In this document: positions 39,601 through 50,594 of the stretch, piece after piece
Numbering within the stretch: position 1 is the stretch's first letter
How the letters are laid out: the number at the start of each line of letters is the position of its first letter
Source: Apoderus coryli
Lineage: Eukaryota > Arthropoda > Insecta > Coleoptera > Attelabidae
NCBI GenBank assembly: GCA_911728435.2
Contig: CAJVRQ020000085.1
Coordinates: 39,982 to 103,981, forward strand
DNA: 64,000 nt
Direction: 5' to 3'
Program-made: the position numbers and the translations under genes
The notes under the pieces: generated by a model
Told to the model about the DNA's origin: nothing
The model's input: the letters and a program-made list of their open reading frames with translations, nothing else
The model's database searches: none

Positions 39601-41838
39601 ACGGAAGTTCCGACAGATATTTCGATAGAATTTAAAAGATGGTTTGAGGAAATTTCAAAACTTGAATTTGTAGAAATTCCTCGATGGTTATTACAAAGTG
39701 ATTTGGTAAATCTAGAAGATAAAAGTGTTCACTTATTTTGTGATGCCAGCCAACATGCTTATGCGGCAGCTATTTTTATTCGTACCACTTCAGCAACTAG
39801 AATAAAAATTCAACTGGTACAAGCGAAATCTAGAGTTTCTCCTGTAAAGAAAATGTCAATCTGTCGCCTTGAATTATTAGCAGCAACAATTGGAGCTAGA
39901 CTTTTGAATTCAGTGATGAACGAGTTAAATCAGGAAATCAAAGATATTTCTACATATTGTTGGACTGATTCGACGACGACTTTAGCATGGATAAAACGTA
40001 CAGAAAATTGGAAACCTTTTGTTAGAAATCGGACAGAAGAAATTAAGATGTTGACTAATGTGGATGATTGGTACTACGTTCCTGGAGAATTGAATCCAGC
40101 TGATCTTCCTTCCCGAGGTAGTTCTCCAAGCCGATTACTACAATCTAAATGGTGGGAAGGACCGACGTGGTTATCAAAACCTGCTAATGTTTGGCCTTCA
40201 CAAAATTATCAAGAAAATCAGGATTGTATAGCGATAGAGAAACAGAAAACAATAATTGGATTAGTCTCTCACGATAAAATAGATATTTCTTGGTTATATA
40301 CTTATTTTTCAAAGTATAAACAGATAATCAGCATGGTATGTTGGATGCAACGATTTATAAACAACTGCAAGAATTCCCGAAATCGAACAACTGGTAAATT
40401 TTCACTGGAAGAACATGAAAATGCTGAAAAAACCACAATTAAATTAGTCCAGCGAGAAGCATTTAGTGGTTTAGATGATAAGCAGTTCGGTTCATTAATA
40501 CTTTTTAAAGACAATGAAGGTATATTAAGAGTCAAAACAAGAATCGTAGAAAGAGAAGATACAAAGAATTTTCGATTCCCAATGCTTTTACCGTCGAAAC
40601 ATATTGTTGTCAGAAGACTAGTTTACGATTATCATATAAATTTATGCCATGCTGGTTCACAAATCCTTTTGAGTAATTTACGTGAAAAATTTTGGATAAT
40701 TGGCGGAAGAAAATCTATTAGAAGTGTGATAACAAAATGTGTTCGTTGTAGAAGATATGATACTAAACATTTGGAAACACCTCCAGTAACCTTACCAAGT
40801 GATCGTGTACGAGATGCGGCAGTGTTTGAAGTAACTGGTTTAGATATGACAGGACCACTTTATGTACGAGACAAGTCAAAAGTATGGATTTGTATATTCA
40901 CTTGTGCTATCTACAGGGCAGTTCATTTAGAACTGGTATCATCACTGACAACAGAATGTTTCTTACAAGCACTTAGACGTTTTGTTGCGAGGAGAGGAAG
41001 ACCATCAGTTCTTTATAGCGATAATGGTACGAATTTTATCGGTGCTGAAAATTTGTTTAAAGATCTCGACTGGGAGAAAATTGAGAATTCCACTTCTGTT
41101 GAGAGGATAAAATGGAAATTCAATCCTCCCACAGCAGCTTGGTGGGGAGGATGGTGGGAGCGATTAATTAGAACACTAAAGGGTTTATTAAGAAAAGTTT
41201 TGGGTAGAGCGGCGCTTAATGTTGAAGAACTATCTACATTAGTTTGTGATTGTGAAGCCATAATTAATTCGAGACCTATTACTTACATTTCTGAGAATAA
41301 TTCTGACCTCACAAGTTTAACCCCTTCCATGTTTCTGCAAGACATCAAAGAAGTAGGAGTACCTGATCTTGATTCCATAGAATTGACTGATTTGAGAAAA
41401 CGATTTAGATATCGAGTTAGATTACGTAATGATTTAAGAAATCGTTTTAGAAGTGAGTATTTGGGAAGTTTGGTATTACGTTCAAGTAAATCACAAGCAT
41501 ACGAAATTCATAAAGGTGATGTGGTTATGGTTGGAAGTGACAATACAAAACGTCTTGATTGGCCACTAGCTAAAGTCCAAGAACTGATACTAGGGAAGGA
41601 TGGTCAAATACGTTTAGTTCGATTAAAGACTAAAGATGGGTTTTTGTTACGTCCAATACAACGTATATTTCCATTAGAAGTCCACAGTAACGTAGAATCT
41701 GATATTTTAAAGAAGAAATTATCTGAAGTTGTACAAATGGAGATTGAGAAGAATAACAGTTACCAGAATTCTTCAGAAAGCACATTTACGACGCGTAGTG
41801 GAAGAAAAATTAAACATCCCGAGAGGTTAGGTTACTAG
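36673..41838 (+). CDS. gag-pol: BEL/Pao Gag-Pol polyprotein, 1,721 aa, apparently intact
   Basis: A single frame encodes all proteins needed for retrotransposition. Residues are numbered from the ATG at 36673; a second ATG follows directly. Gag with a DUF1759-like region starts near residue 116 (KLPTIEFKKFSGE). Three Cys-His zinc knuckles lie at about 333-345, 366-379 and 387-399. The retropepsin-type protease has DTGS at 447-450. Reverse transcriptase spans about 690-900, with D780 (ADIRKAF) and YVDN at 858-861, where the usual second Asp is Asn. RNase H shows D1024 (FCDAS), E1067 (RLELL) and D1099 (WTDS). Integrase has an H2C2 zinc finger (H1321, H1326, C1356, C1359) and a DDE core at D1391, D1450 and E1496 (WWERL). 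A DUF5641-like C-terminal region spans about 1580-1675 (DWPLAKV at about 1628). The protein ends in TRSGRKIKHPERLGY. No stop or frameshift was found, and there is no env. Cleavage by the encoded protease is expected from the family. Confidence 0.96.
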   Translation: MMERLLKEKDMYMKSFNRYYDEIDRELKTSKPNIIDIQGTMRSLTGTFELLSQNSTKIFDTMLDDDAYNDKIDDIKTIFDDITKQFYTLQVKVDIYSNETQSDVSNTNRRRHLKLPTIEFKKFSGEIKDWLAFWSQFSRIHEDDEIENEDKFNYLIQATVQKSKARQLIESYPCSSGNYEKVVESLKSRFGRKDLLVEFYVRELLKLVLNNLQEKPKLNVLYDNMSTQIRALETLGVTTETCAAILYPLVESCLPEDLLRVWQRSDVFAIENSLQDQLENIMRFLKREVENEERISLATSGFGLLRTRKHEIHSQTNSVPTASGMINQNRQYCIFCKKDHANDKCEEAAKMTFAERKKISSSKGCCHLCLKFGHIARKCRSANKLECNRCKGKHVTLMCPSEENIRETQFSIENLSNQTCNQVFLQTLVVNLQGNNITSRKVRVLFDTGSQRSYILKKTATELGYQSIREEELVHGLFGGYQSDVVSHLCYRIKLNNVDNTYTCSLEALDQNVICGSITSFQKDSWKSELNCYGVTISDIPDSPIEILLGVDVCGRLFTGKQYVLNCGLVALETKLGWTLMGKIISKQNTFSSLTTTSLHCKDIPISDLWKLDVIGISDPAIERTRKETEEVVKDYFIQTLTRSDDGRYEVSLPWISGHFPLPRNFYLAQKRLENVKKKIVRNGYLNDYHQVFKDWIDEKIIEEVPVEEINLESHYLPHHPVVKLSSVTTKIRPVFDASAKQNSSSPSLNQCLEKGLNLIELIPSMLIRFRLKRIGVIADIRKAFLQISVLAHDRNFLRFLWYDDHDQIVHYRHTRVVFGATCSPFLLGAVIEYHLKQALENSKYTRTIIKQLMRSFYVDNCVTSFDDDDDLRNFIKETTNVMADGQFDLRLWEYTRDCSDNDEMTSVLGLMWNKYLDTLRLCLEKASSQSFEKVTKKVILSAANRIFDPIGVICPVLLCPKLLLQKTCLLNLNWNTEVPTDISIEFKRWFEEISKLEFVEIPRWLLQSDLVNLEDKSVHLFCDASQHAYAAAIFIRTTSATRIKIQLVQAKSRVSPVKKMSICRLELLAATIGARLLNSVMNELNQEIKDISTYCWTDSTTTLAWIKRTENWKPFVRNRTEEIKMLTNVDDWYYVPGELNPADLPSRGSSPSRLLQSKWWEGPTWLSKPANVWPSQNYQENQDCIAIEKQKTIIGLVSHDKIDISWLYTYFSKYKQIISMVCWMQRFINNCKNSRNRTTGKFSLEEHENAEKTTIKLVQREAFSGLDDKQFGSLILFKDNEGILRVKTRIVEREDTKNFRFPMLLPSKHIVVRRLVYDYHINLCHAGSQILLSNLREKFWIIGGRKSIRSVITKCVRCRRYDTKHLETPPVTLPSDRVRDAAVFEVTGLDMTGPLYVRDKSKVWICIFTCAIYRAVHLELVSSLTTECFLQALRRFVARRGRPSVLYSDNGTNFIGAENLFKDLDWEKIENSTSVERIKWKFNPPTAAWWGGWWERLIRTLKGLLRKVLGRAALNVEELSTLVCDCEAIINSRPITYISENNSDLTSLTPSMFLQDIKEVGVPDLDSIELTDLRKRFRYRVRLRNDLRNRFRSEYLGSLVLRSSKSQAYEIHKGDVVMVGSDNTKRLDWPLAKVQELILGKDGQIRLVRLKTKDGFLLRPIQRIFPLEVHSNVESDILKKKLSEVVQMEIEKNNSYQNSSESTFTTRSGRKIKHPERLGY

Positions 41839-41870
41839 TTAACAACCGGAACGAAGATTCGTCCTTTCTT

Positions 41871-41882
41871 GAGGCGAGAGTA
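41871..41882 (+). promoter_or_regulatory. Candidate polypurine tract
   Basis: GAGGCGAGAGTA directly abuts the 3' LTR, the position where plus-strand priming occurs. It is purine-rich but interrupted by C and T, so the exact RNase H cleavage point cannot be set. It follows the stop codon by 32 bp. Confidence 0.55.
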
Positions 41883-42112
41883 TGTTGTGAATTTGTTCAT
41901 ACCGTATTACATGGTTTTGCGAATTGTTCTCCCGGTATTTTGATATGGTTTGTTGAGTTGTCAAAATATTGGAATGTAATGTCAATTATTAGAAAATAAA
42001 GTCAGTGATTGTACAAAAAAGTAAACTAATATTGTGTACCTACGTAGTTGTTCTCTAACAAAGGATTTACAGACGACGTATTCTACATTCGGTGAATGTA
42101 GGATTCGCAACA
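41883..42112 (+). repeat. 3' LTR of the BEL/Pao element (230 bp)
   Basis: It starts TGTTGTGAATTTG and ends TTCGCAACA. It is identical to the 5' LTR except for C at 42106. Because both LTRs are copied from one template at insertion, a single difference suggests a recent event, although gene conversion or sequencing error could also change the count. Confidence 0.97.
41995..42000 (+). terminator. Polyadenylation signal AATAAA in the 3' LTR
   Basis: The canonical hexamer AATAAA is located 112 bp into the LTR, followed by GTCAGTGATTGTAC. It is the only such hexamer noticed in the LTR and is the likely 3'-end signal for the genomic RNA. The same hexamer in the 5' LTR is at 36502. Confidence 0.6.
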
Positions 42113-42117
42113 GCTCC
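42113..42117 (+). repeat. Right target-site duplication GCTCC
   Basis: It repeats 36385-36389. Deleting the element plus one copy regenerates ATGGCTCCCAAAAAGCTG, the standard monomer, so no satellite was lost at insertion. Confidence 0.95.
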
Positions 42118-42694
42118 CAAAAAGCTGTTTTCTCACTTAGAAATTAAAAGTAAATTTTATTAGTCAAAAGAAATTAGATTAAGCATAAAAAAGCAAATTA
42201 GAACGAATTAGAGCGTTTTGTTACTAAAATTTTGTTATTTAGAATTAAACGTTTCAAATGGCTCCCAAAAAGCTGTTTTCTCACTTAGAAATTAAAAGTA
42301 AATTTTATTAGTCAAAAGAAATTAGATTAAGCATAAAAAAGCAAATTAGAACGAATTAGAGCGTTTTGTTACTAAAATTTTGTTATTTAGAATTAAACGT
42401 TCAAATGGCTGCCAAAAAGCTGTTTTCTCACTTAGAATTTAAAAGTAAATTTTATTAGTGAAAATAAGTTAGATTAAGCATAAATAAGCAATTTAGAACG
42501 TATTAGAGCGTTTTGTTACTAAAATTTTGTTATTTAGAATTAAACGTTTCAAATGGCTCCCAAAAAGCTGTTTTCTCACTTAGAAATTAAAAGTAAATTT
42601 TATTAGTCAAAAGAAATTAGATTAAGCATAAAAAAGCAAATTAGAACGAATAGAGCGTTTTGTTACTAAAATTTTATTATTTAGAATTAAACTT

Positions 42695-45600
42695 TTCAAA
42701 TGGCTCCCAAAAAGCTGTTTTCTCACTTAGAAATTAAAAGTAAATTTTATTAGTCAAAAGAAATTAGATTAAGCATAAAAAAGCAAATTAGAACGAATTA
42801 GAGCGTTTTGTTACTAAAATTTTGTTATTTAGAATTAAACGTTTCAAATGGCTCCCAAAAAGCTGTTTTCTCACTTAGAAATTAAAAGTAAATTTTATTA
42901 GTCAAAAGAAATTAGATTAAGCATAAAAAAGCAAATTAGAACGAATTAGAGCGTTTTGTTACTAAAATTTTGTTATTTAGAATTAAACGTTTCAAATGGC
43001 TCCCAAAAAGCTGTTTTCTCACTTAGAAATTAAAAGTAAATTTTATTAGTCAAAAGAAATTAGATTAAGCATAAAAAAGCAAATTAGAACGAATTAGAGC
43101 GTCTTGTTACTAAAATTTTGTTATTTAGAATTAAACTTTTCAAATGGCTCCCAAAAAGCTGTTTTCTCACTTGGAATTTAGAAGTAAATTTTATTAGTGA
43201 AAATAAGTTAGATTAAGAGTAAATAAGCAATTTAGAACGAATTAGCGCGTTTAGTAACTAAAATTTTGTTATTTAATATTCAACGTTCAAATGGCTGCCA
43301 AAAAGCTGTTTTCTCACTTAGAATTTAAAAGTAAATTTTATTAGTGAAAATAAGTTAGATTAAGCGTAAATAAGCAATTTACAACGAATTAGCGCGTTTT
43401 GTTACTAAAATTTTGTTATTTAGAATTAAACTTTTCAAATGGCTCCCAAAAAGGTGTTTTCACACTTAGAATTTAAAAGTAAATTTTATTAGTGAAAATA
43501 AGTTAGATTCAGCGTAAATAAGCAATTTACAACGAATTAGCGCGTTTTGTTACTAAAATTTTGTTATTTAGAATTAAACGTTCAAATGGCTCCCAAAAAG
43601 CTGTTTTCTCACTTAGAATTTAAAAGTAAATTTTATTAGTGAAAATAAGTTAGATTAAGCATAAAAAAGCAAATTAGAACGAATTAGAGCGTTTTGTTAC
43701 TAAAATTTTGTTATTTAGAATTATACGTTCAAATGGCTGCCAAAAAGCTGTTTTCTCACTTAGAATTTAAAAGTAAATTTTATTAGTGAAAATAAGTTAG
43801 ATTAAGCGAAAATAAGCAATTTACAACGAATTAGCGCGTTTTGTTACTAAAATTTTGTTATTTAGAATTAAACGTTCAAATGGCTGCCAAAAAGCTGTTT
43901 TCTCACTTAGAATTTAAAAGTAAATTTTATTAGTGAAAATAAGTTAGATTAAGCATAAATAAGCAATTTAGAACGTATTAGAGCGTTTTGTTACTAAAAT
44001 TTTGTTATTTAGAATTAAACGTTTCAAATGGCTCCCAAAAAGCTGTTTTCTCACTTAGAAATTAAAAGTAAATTTTATTAGTCAAAAGAAATTAGATTAA
44101 GCATAAAAAAGCAAATTAGAACGAATAGAGCGTTTTGTTACTAAAATTTTATTATTTAGAATTAAACTTTTCAAATGGCTCCCAAAAAGCTGTTTTCTCA
44201 CTTAGAAATTAAAAGTAAATTTTATTAGTCAAAAGAAATTAGATTAAGCATAAAAAAGCAAATTAGAACGAATTAGAGCGTTTTGTTACTAAAATTTTGT
44301 TATTTAGAATTAAACGTTTCAAATGGCTCCCAAAAAGCTGTTTTCTCACTTAGAAATTAAAAGTAAATTTTATTAGTCAAAAGAAATTAGATTAAGCATA
44401 AAAAAGCAAATTAGAACGAATTAGAGCGTCTTGTTACTAAAATTTTGTTATTTAGAATTAAACTTTTCAAATGGCTCCCAAAAAGCTGTTTTCTCACTTG
44501 GAATTTAGAAGTAAATTTTATTAGTGAAAATAAGTTAGATTAAGAGTAAATAAGCAATTTAGAACGAATTAGCGCGTTTTGTTACTAAAATTTTGTTATT
44601 TAGAATTGAACGTTCAAATGGCTGCCAAAAAGCTGTTTTCTCACTTAGAATTTAAAAGTAAATTTTATTAGTGAAAATAAGTTAGATTAAGCGTAAATAA
44701 GCAATTTACAACGAATTAGCGCGTTTTGTTACTAAAATTTTGTTATTTAGAATTAAACTTTTCAACTGGCTCCCAAAAAGGTGTTTTCACACTTAGAATT
44801 TAAAAGTAAATTTTATTAGTGAAAATAAGTTAGACTAAGCGTAAATAAGCAAATTAGAACGAATTAGAGCGTTTTGTTACTAAAATTTTGTTATTTAGAT
44901 TTAAACTTTTCAAATGGCTCCCAAAAAGCTGTTTTCATACTTAGAATTTAAAACTAAATTTTATTAGTGAAAATAAGTTAGATTAAGCGTAAATAAGCAA
45001 TTTACAACGAATTAGCGCGTTTTGTTACTAAAATTTTGTTATTTAGAATTAAACGTTCAAATGGCTCCCAAAAAGCTGTTTTCTCACTTAGAATTTAAAA
45101 GTAAATTTTATTAGTGAAAATAAGTTAGATTAAGCGTAAATAAGCAATTTAGAACGTATTAGAGCGTTTTGTTACTAAAATTTTGTTATTTAGAATTAAA
45201 CGTTTCAAATGGCTCCCAAAAAGCTCTTTTCTCACTTAGAAATTAAAAGTAAATTTTATTAGTCAAAAGAAATTAGATTAAGCATAAAAAAGCAAATTAG
45301 AACGAATTAGAGCGTTTTGTTACTAAAATTTTGTTATTTAGAATTAAACTTTTCAAATGGCTCCCAAAAAGCTGTTTTCTCACTTAGAAATTAAAAGTAA
45401 ATTTTATTAGTCATAAGAAATTAGATTAAGCATAAAAAAGCAAATTAGAACGAATTAGAGCGTTTTGTTACTAAAATTTTGTTATTTAGAATTAAACGTT
45501 TCAAATGGCTCCCAAAAAGCTGTTTTCTCACTTAGAAATTAAAAGTAAATTTTATTAGTCAAAAGAAATTAGATTAAGCATAAAAAAGCAAATTAGAACG

Positions 45601-46990
45601 AATTAGAGCGTTTTGTTACTAAAATTTTGTTATTTAGAATTAAACTTTTCAAATGGCTCCCAAAAAGCTGTTTTCTCACTTGGAATTTAGAAGTAAATTT
45701 TATTAGTCTAAAGAAATTAGATTAAGCATAAAAAAGCAAATTAGAACGATTTAGAGCGTTTTGTTACTAAAATTTTGTTATTTAGAATTAAACTTTTCTA
45801 ATGGCTCCCAAAAAGCTGTTTCCTCACTTAGAATTTAAAAGTAAATTTTATTAGTGAAAATAAGTTAGATTAAGCGTAAATAAGCAATTTACAACGAATT
45901 AGAGCGTTTTGTTACTAAAATTTTGTTATTTAGAATTAAACTTTTCAAATGGCTCCCAAAAAGCTGTTTTCTCACTTAGAATTTAAAAGTAAATTTTATT
46001 AGTGAAAATAAGTTAGATTAAGCGTAAATAAGCAATTTACAACGAATTAGCGCGTTTTGTTACTAAAATTTTGTTATTTAGAATTAAACGTTCAAATGGC
46101 TGCCAAAAAGCTGTTTTCTCACTTAGAATTTAAAAGTAAATTTTATTAGTGAAAATAAGTTAGATTAAGCGTAAATAAGCAATTTAGAACGTATTAGAGC
46201 GTTTTGTTACTAAAATTTTGTTATTTAGAATTAAACGTTTCAAATGGCTCCCAAAAAGCTGTTTTCTCACTTAGAAATTAAAAGTAAATTTTATTAGTCA
46301 AAAGAAATTAGATTAAGCATAAAAAAGCAAATTAGAACGAATTAGAGCGTTTTGTTACTAAAATTTTGTTATTTAGAATTAAACTTTTCAAATGGCTCCC
46401 AAAAAGCTGTTTTCTCACTTAGAAATTAAAAGTAAATTTTATTAGTCAAAAGAAATTAGATTAAGCATAAAAAAGCAAATTAGAACGAATTAAAGCGTTT
46501 TGTTACTAAAATTTTGTTATTTAGAATTAAACTTTTCAAATGGCTCCCAAAAAGCTGTTTTCTCACTTGGAATTTAGAAGTAAATTTTATTAGTGAAAAT
46601 AAGTTAGATTAAGAGTAAATAAGCAATTTAGAACGAATTAGCGCGTTTTGTTACTAAAATTTTGTTATTTAGAATTAAACGTTCAAATGGCTGCCAAAAA
46701 GCTGTTTTCTCACTTAGAATTTAAAAGTAAATTTTATTAGTGAAAATAAGTTAGATTAAGCATAAATAAGCAATTTAGAACGTATTAGAGCGTTTTGTTA
46801 CTAAAATTTTGTTATTTAGAATTAAACGTTTCAAATGGCTCCCAAAAAGCTGTTTTCTCACTTAGAAATTAAAAGTAAATTTTATTAGTCAAAAGAAATT
46901 AGATTAAGCATAAAAAAGCAAATTAGAACGAATTAGAGCGTTTTGTTACTAAAATTTTGTTATTTAGAATTAAACTTTTCAAATGGCTCC
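42695..46990 (+). repeat. Large duplicated satellite block, copy 2 with empty site
   Basis: This is the partner of 32095-36389, with the same order of rare markers. The base corresponding to the retroelement junction is 46986-46990, where an uninterrupted GCTCCCAAAAAGCTG is found, so this copy is a paralogous empty site. Noted differences from copy 1 include GTTATTTAG here against GTTAGTTAG near 34293, and TTTAGTAAC near 43250 against TTTTGTTAC. Confidence 0.85.
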
Positions 46991-49900
46991 CAAAAAGCTG
47001 TTTTCTCACTTAGAAATTAAAAGTAAATTTTATTAGTCAAAAGAAATTAGATTAAGCATAAAAAAGCAAATTAGAACGAATTAGAGCGTTTTGTTACTAA
47101 AATTTTGTTATTTAGAATTAAACGTTTCAAATGGCTCCCAAAAAGCTGTTTTCTCACTTAGAAATTAAAAGTAAATTTTATTAGTCAAAAGAAATTAGAT
47201 TAAGCATAAAAAAGCAAATTAGAACGAATTAGAGCGTCTTGTTACTAAAATTTTGTTATTTAGAATTAAACTTTTCAAATGGCTCCCAAAAAGCTGTTTT
47301 CTCACTTGGAATTTAGAAGTAAATTTTATTAGTGAAAATAAGTTAGATTAAGAGTAAATAAGCAATTTAGAACGAATTAGCGCGTTTTGTTACTAAAATT
47401 TTGTTATTTAGAATTGAACGTTCAAATGGCTGCCAAAAAGCTGTTTTCTCACTTAGAATTTAAAAGTAAATTTTATTAGTGAAAATAAGTTAGATTAAGC
47501 GTAAATAAGCAATTTACAACGAATTAGCGCGTTTTGTTACTAAAATTTTGTTATTTAGAATTAAACTTTTCAAATGGCTCCCAAAAAGGTGTTTTCACAC
47601 TTAGAATTTAAAAGTAAATTTTATTAGTGAAAATAAGTTAGACTAAGCGTAAATAAGCAAATTAGAACGAATTAGAGCGTTTTGTTACTAAAATTTTGTT
47701 ATTTAGATTTAAACTTTTCAAATGGCTCCCAAAAAGCTGTTTTCATACTTAGAATTTAAAAGTAAATTTTATTAGTCAAAAGAAATTAGATTAAGCATAA
47801 AAAAGCAAATTAGAACGAATTAGAGCGTTTTGTTACTAAAATTTTGTTATTTAGAATTAAACTTTTCAAATGGCTCCCAAAAAGCTGTTTTCTCACTTAG
47901 AAATTAAAAGTAAATTTTATTAGTCAAAAGAAATTAGATTAAGCATAAAAAAGCAAATTAGAACGAATTAGAGCGTTTTGTTACTAAAATTTTGTTATTT
48001 AGAATTAAACGTTTCAAATGGCTCCCAAAAAGCTGTTTTCTCACTTAGAAATTAAAAGTAAATTTTATTAGTCAAAAGAAATTAGATTAAGCATAAAAAA
48101 GCAAATTAGAACGAATTAGAGCGTTTTGTTACTAAAATTTTGTTATTTAGAATTAAACTTTTCAAATGGCTCCCAAAAAGCTGTTTTCTCACTTGGAATT
48201 TAGAAGTAAATTTTATTAGTCTAAAGAAATTAGATTAAGCATAAAAAAGCAAATTAGAACGATTTAGAGCGTTTTGTTACTAAAATTTTGTTATTTAGAA
48301 TTAAACTTTTCAAATGGCTCCCAAAAAGCTGTTTCCTCACTTAGAATTTAAAAGTAAATTTTATTAGTGAAAATAAGTTAGATTAAGCGTAAATAAGCAA
48401 TTTACAACGAATTAGAGCGTTTTGTTACTAAAATTTTGTTATTTAGAATTAAACTTTTCAAATGGCTCCCAAAAAGCTGTTTTCTCACTTAGAATTTAAA
48501 AGTAAATTTTATTAGTGAAAATAAGTTAGATTAAGCGTAAATAAGCAATTTACAACGAATTAGCGCGTTTTGTTACTAAAATTTTGTTATTTAGAATTGA
48601 ACGTTCAAATGGCTGCCAAAAAGCTGTTTTCTCACTTAGAATTTAAAAGTAAATTTTATTAGTGAAAATAAGTTAGATTAAGCGTAAATAAGCAATTTAC
48701 AACAAATTAGCGCGTTTTGTTACTAAAATTTTGTTATTTAGAATTAAACTTTTCAAATGGCTCCCAAAAAGGTGTTTTCACACTTAGAATTTAAAAGTAA
48801 ATTTTATTAGTGAAAATAAGTTAGACTAAGCGTAAATAAGCAAATTAGAACGAATTAGAGCGTTTTGTTACTAAAATTTTGTTATTTAGATTTAAACTTT
48901 TCAAATGGCTCCCAAAAAGCTGTTTTCATACTTAGAATTTAAAACTAAATTTTATTAGTGAAAATAAGTTAGATTAAGCGTAAATAAGCAATTTACAACG
49001 AATTAGCGCGTTTTGTTACTAAAATTTTGTTATTTAGAATTAAACGTTCAAATGGCTCCCAAAAAGCTGTTTTCTCACTTAGAATTTAAAAGTAAATTTT
49101 ATTAGTGAAAATAAGTTAGATTAAGCGTAAATAAGCAATTTAGAACGTATTAGAGCGTTTTGTTACTAAAATTTTGTTATTTAGAATTAAACGTTTCAAA
49201 TGGCTCCCAAAAAGCTCTTTTCTCACTTAGAAATTAAAAGTAAATTTTATTAGTCAAAAGAAATTAGATTAAGCATAAAAAAGCAAATTAGAACGAATTA
49301 GAGCGTTTTGTTACTAAAATTTTGTTATTTAGAATTAAACTTTTCAAATGGCTCCCAAAAAGCTGTTTTCTCACTTAGAAATTAAAAGTAAATTTTATTA
49401 GTCAAAAGAAATTAGATTAAGCATAAAAAAGCAAATTAGAACGAATTAGAGCGTTTTGTTACTAAAATTTTGTTATTTAGAATTAAACGTTTCAAATGGC
49501 TCCCAAAAAGCTGTTTTCTCACTTAGAAATTAAAAGTAAATTTTATTAGTCAAAAGAAATTAGATTAAGCATAAAAAAGCAAATTAGAACGATTTAGAGC
49601 GTTTTGTTACTAAAATTTTGTTATTTAGAATTAAACTTTTCAAATGGCTCCCAAAAAGCTGTTTCCTCACTTAGAATTTAAAAGTAAATTTTATTAGTGA
49701 AAATAAGTTAGATTAAGCGTAAATAAGCAATTTACAACGAATTAGAGCGTTTTGTTACTAAAATTTTGTTATTTAGAATTAAACTTTTCAAATGGCTCCC
49801 AAAAAGCTGTTTTCTCACTTAGAATTTAAAAGTAAATTTTATTAGTGAAAATAAGTTAGATTAAGCGTAAATAAGCAATTTACAACGAATTAGCGCGTTT

Positions 49901-50587
49901 TGTTACTAAAATTTTGTTATTTAGAATTAAACGTTCAAATGGCTGCCAAAAAGCTGTTTTCTCACTTAGAATTTAAAAGTAAATTTTATTAGTGAAAATA
50001 AGTTAGATTAAGCGTAAATAAGCAATTTAGAACGTATTAGAGCGTTTAGTTACTAAAATTTTGTTATTTAGAATTAAACGTTTCAAATGGCTCCCAAAAA
50101 GCTGTTTTCTCACTTAGAAATTAAAAGTAAATTTTATTAGTCAAAAGAAATTAGATTAAGCATAAAAAAGCAAATTAGAACGAATTAGAGCGTTTTGTTA
50201 CTAAAATTTTGTTATTTAGAATTAAACTTTTCAAATGGCTCCCAAAAAGCTGTTTTCTCACTTAGAAATTAAAAGTAAATTTTATTAGTCAAAAGAAATT
50301 AGATTAAGCATAAAAAAGCAAATTAGAACGAATTAGAGCGTTTTGTTACTAAAATTTTGTTATTTAGAATTAAACGTTTCAAATGGCTCCCAAAAAGCTG
50401 TTTTCTCACTTAGAAATTAAAAGTAAATTTTATTAGTCAAAAGAAATTAGATTAAGTATAAAAAAGCAAATTAGAACGAATTAGAGCGTCTTGTTACTAA
50501 AATTTTGTTATTTAGAATTAAACTTTTCAAATGGCTCCCAAAAAGCTGTTTTCTCACTTGGAATTTAGAAGTAAATTTTATTAGTGA

Positions 50588-50594
50588 AAATAAG
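50588..50594 (+). other. 20-bp deletion scar between short direct repeats
   Basis: The segment that normally reads AAATAAG, 13 intervening bases, then AAATAAG (as near 47337-47363) retains only one AAATAAG here. The simplest explanation is slippage or recombination between the 7-bp direct repeats, shortening this monomer by 20 bp. Confidence 0.8.

Larger units (their letters stand above)
36390..42112 (+). mobile_element. Full-length BEL/Pao LTR retrotransposon, 5,723 bp
   Basis: The order is 5' LTR (36390-36619), tRNA-Trp-type primer binding site (36622-36639), one gag-pol frame (36673-41838), purine-rich tract (about 41871-41882) and 3' LTR (41883-42112). It is flanked by the 5-bp duplication GCTCC. 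The domain order Gag, zinc knuckles, aspartic protease, reverse transcriptase, RNase H, integrase, with a DUF1759-like Gag and DUF5641-like tail, is diagnostic of BEL/Pao. The LTRs match at 229 of 230 positions and the frame is unbroken, so it looks young and potentially autonomous. No env-like frame follows pol. Its base composition is visibly less AT-rich than the surrounding satellite. Confidence 0.96.

Noticed and set aside
39330..41261. Three short minus-strand reading frames of 67-82 codons inside the retroelement
   Set aside because: They are antisense to the RNase H and integrase coding region, show no recognisable motif, and are expected by chance opposite a long real frame.
41839..41882. 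An env-like third frame after pol
   Set aside because: Only 44 bases lie between the stop codon and the 3' LTR, so there is no room for one.
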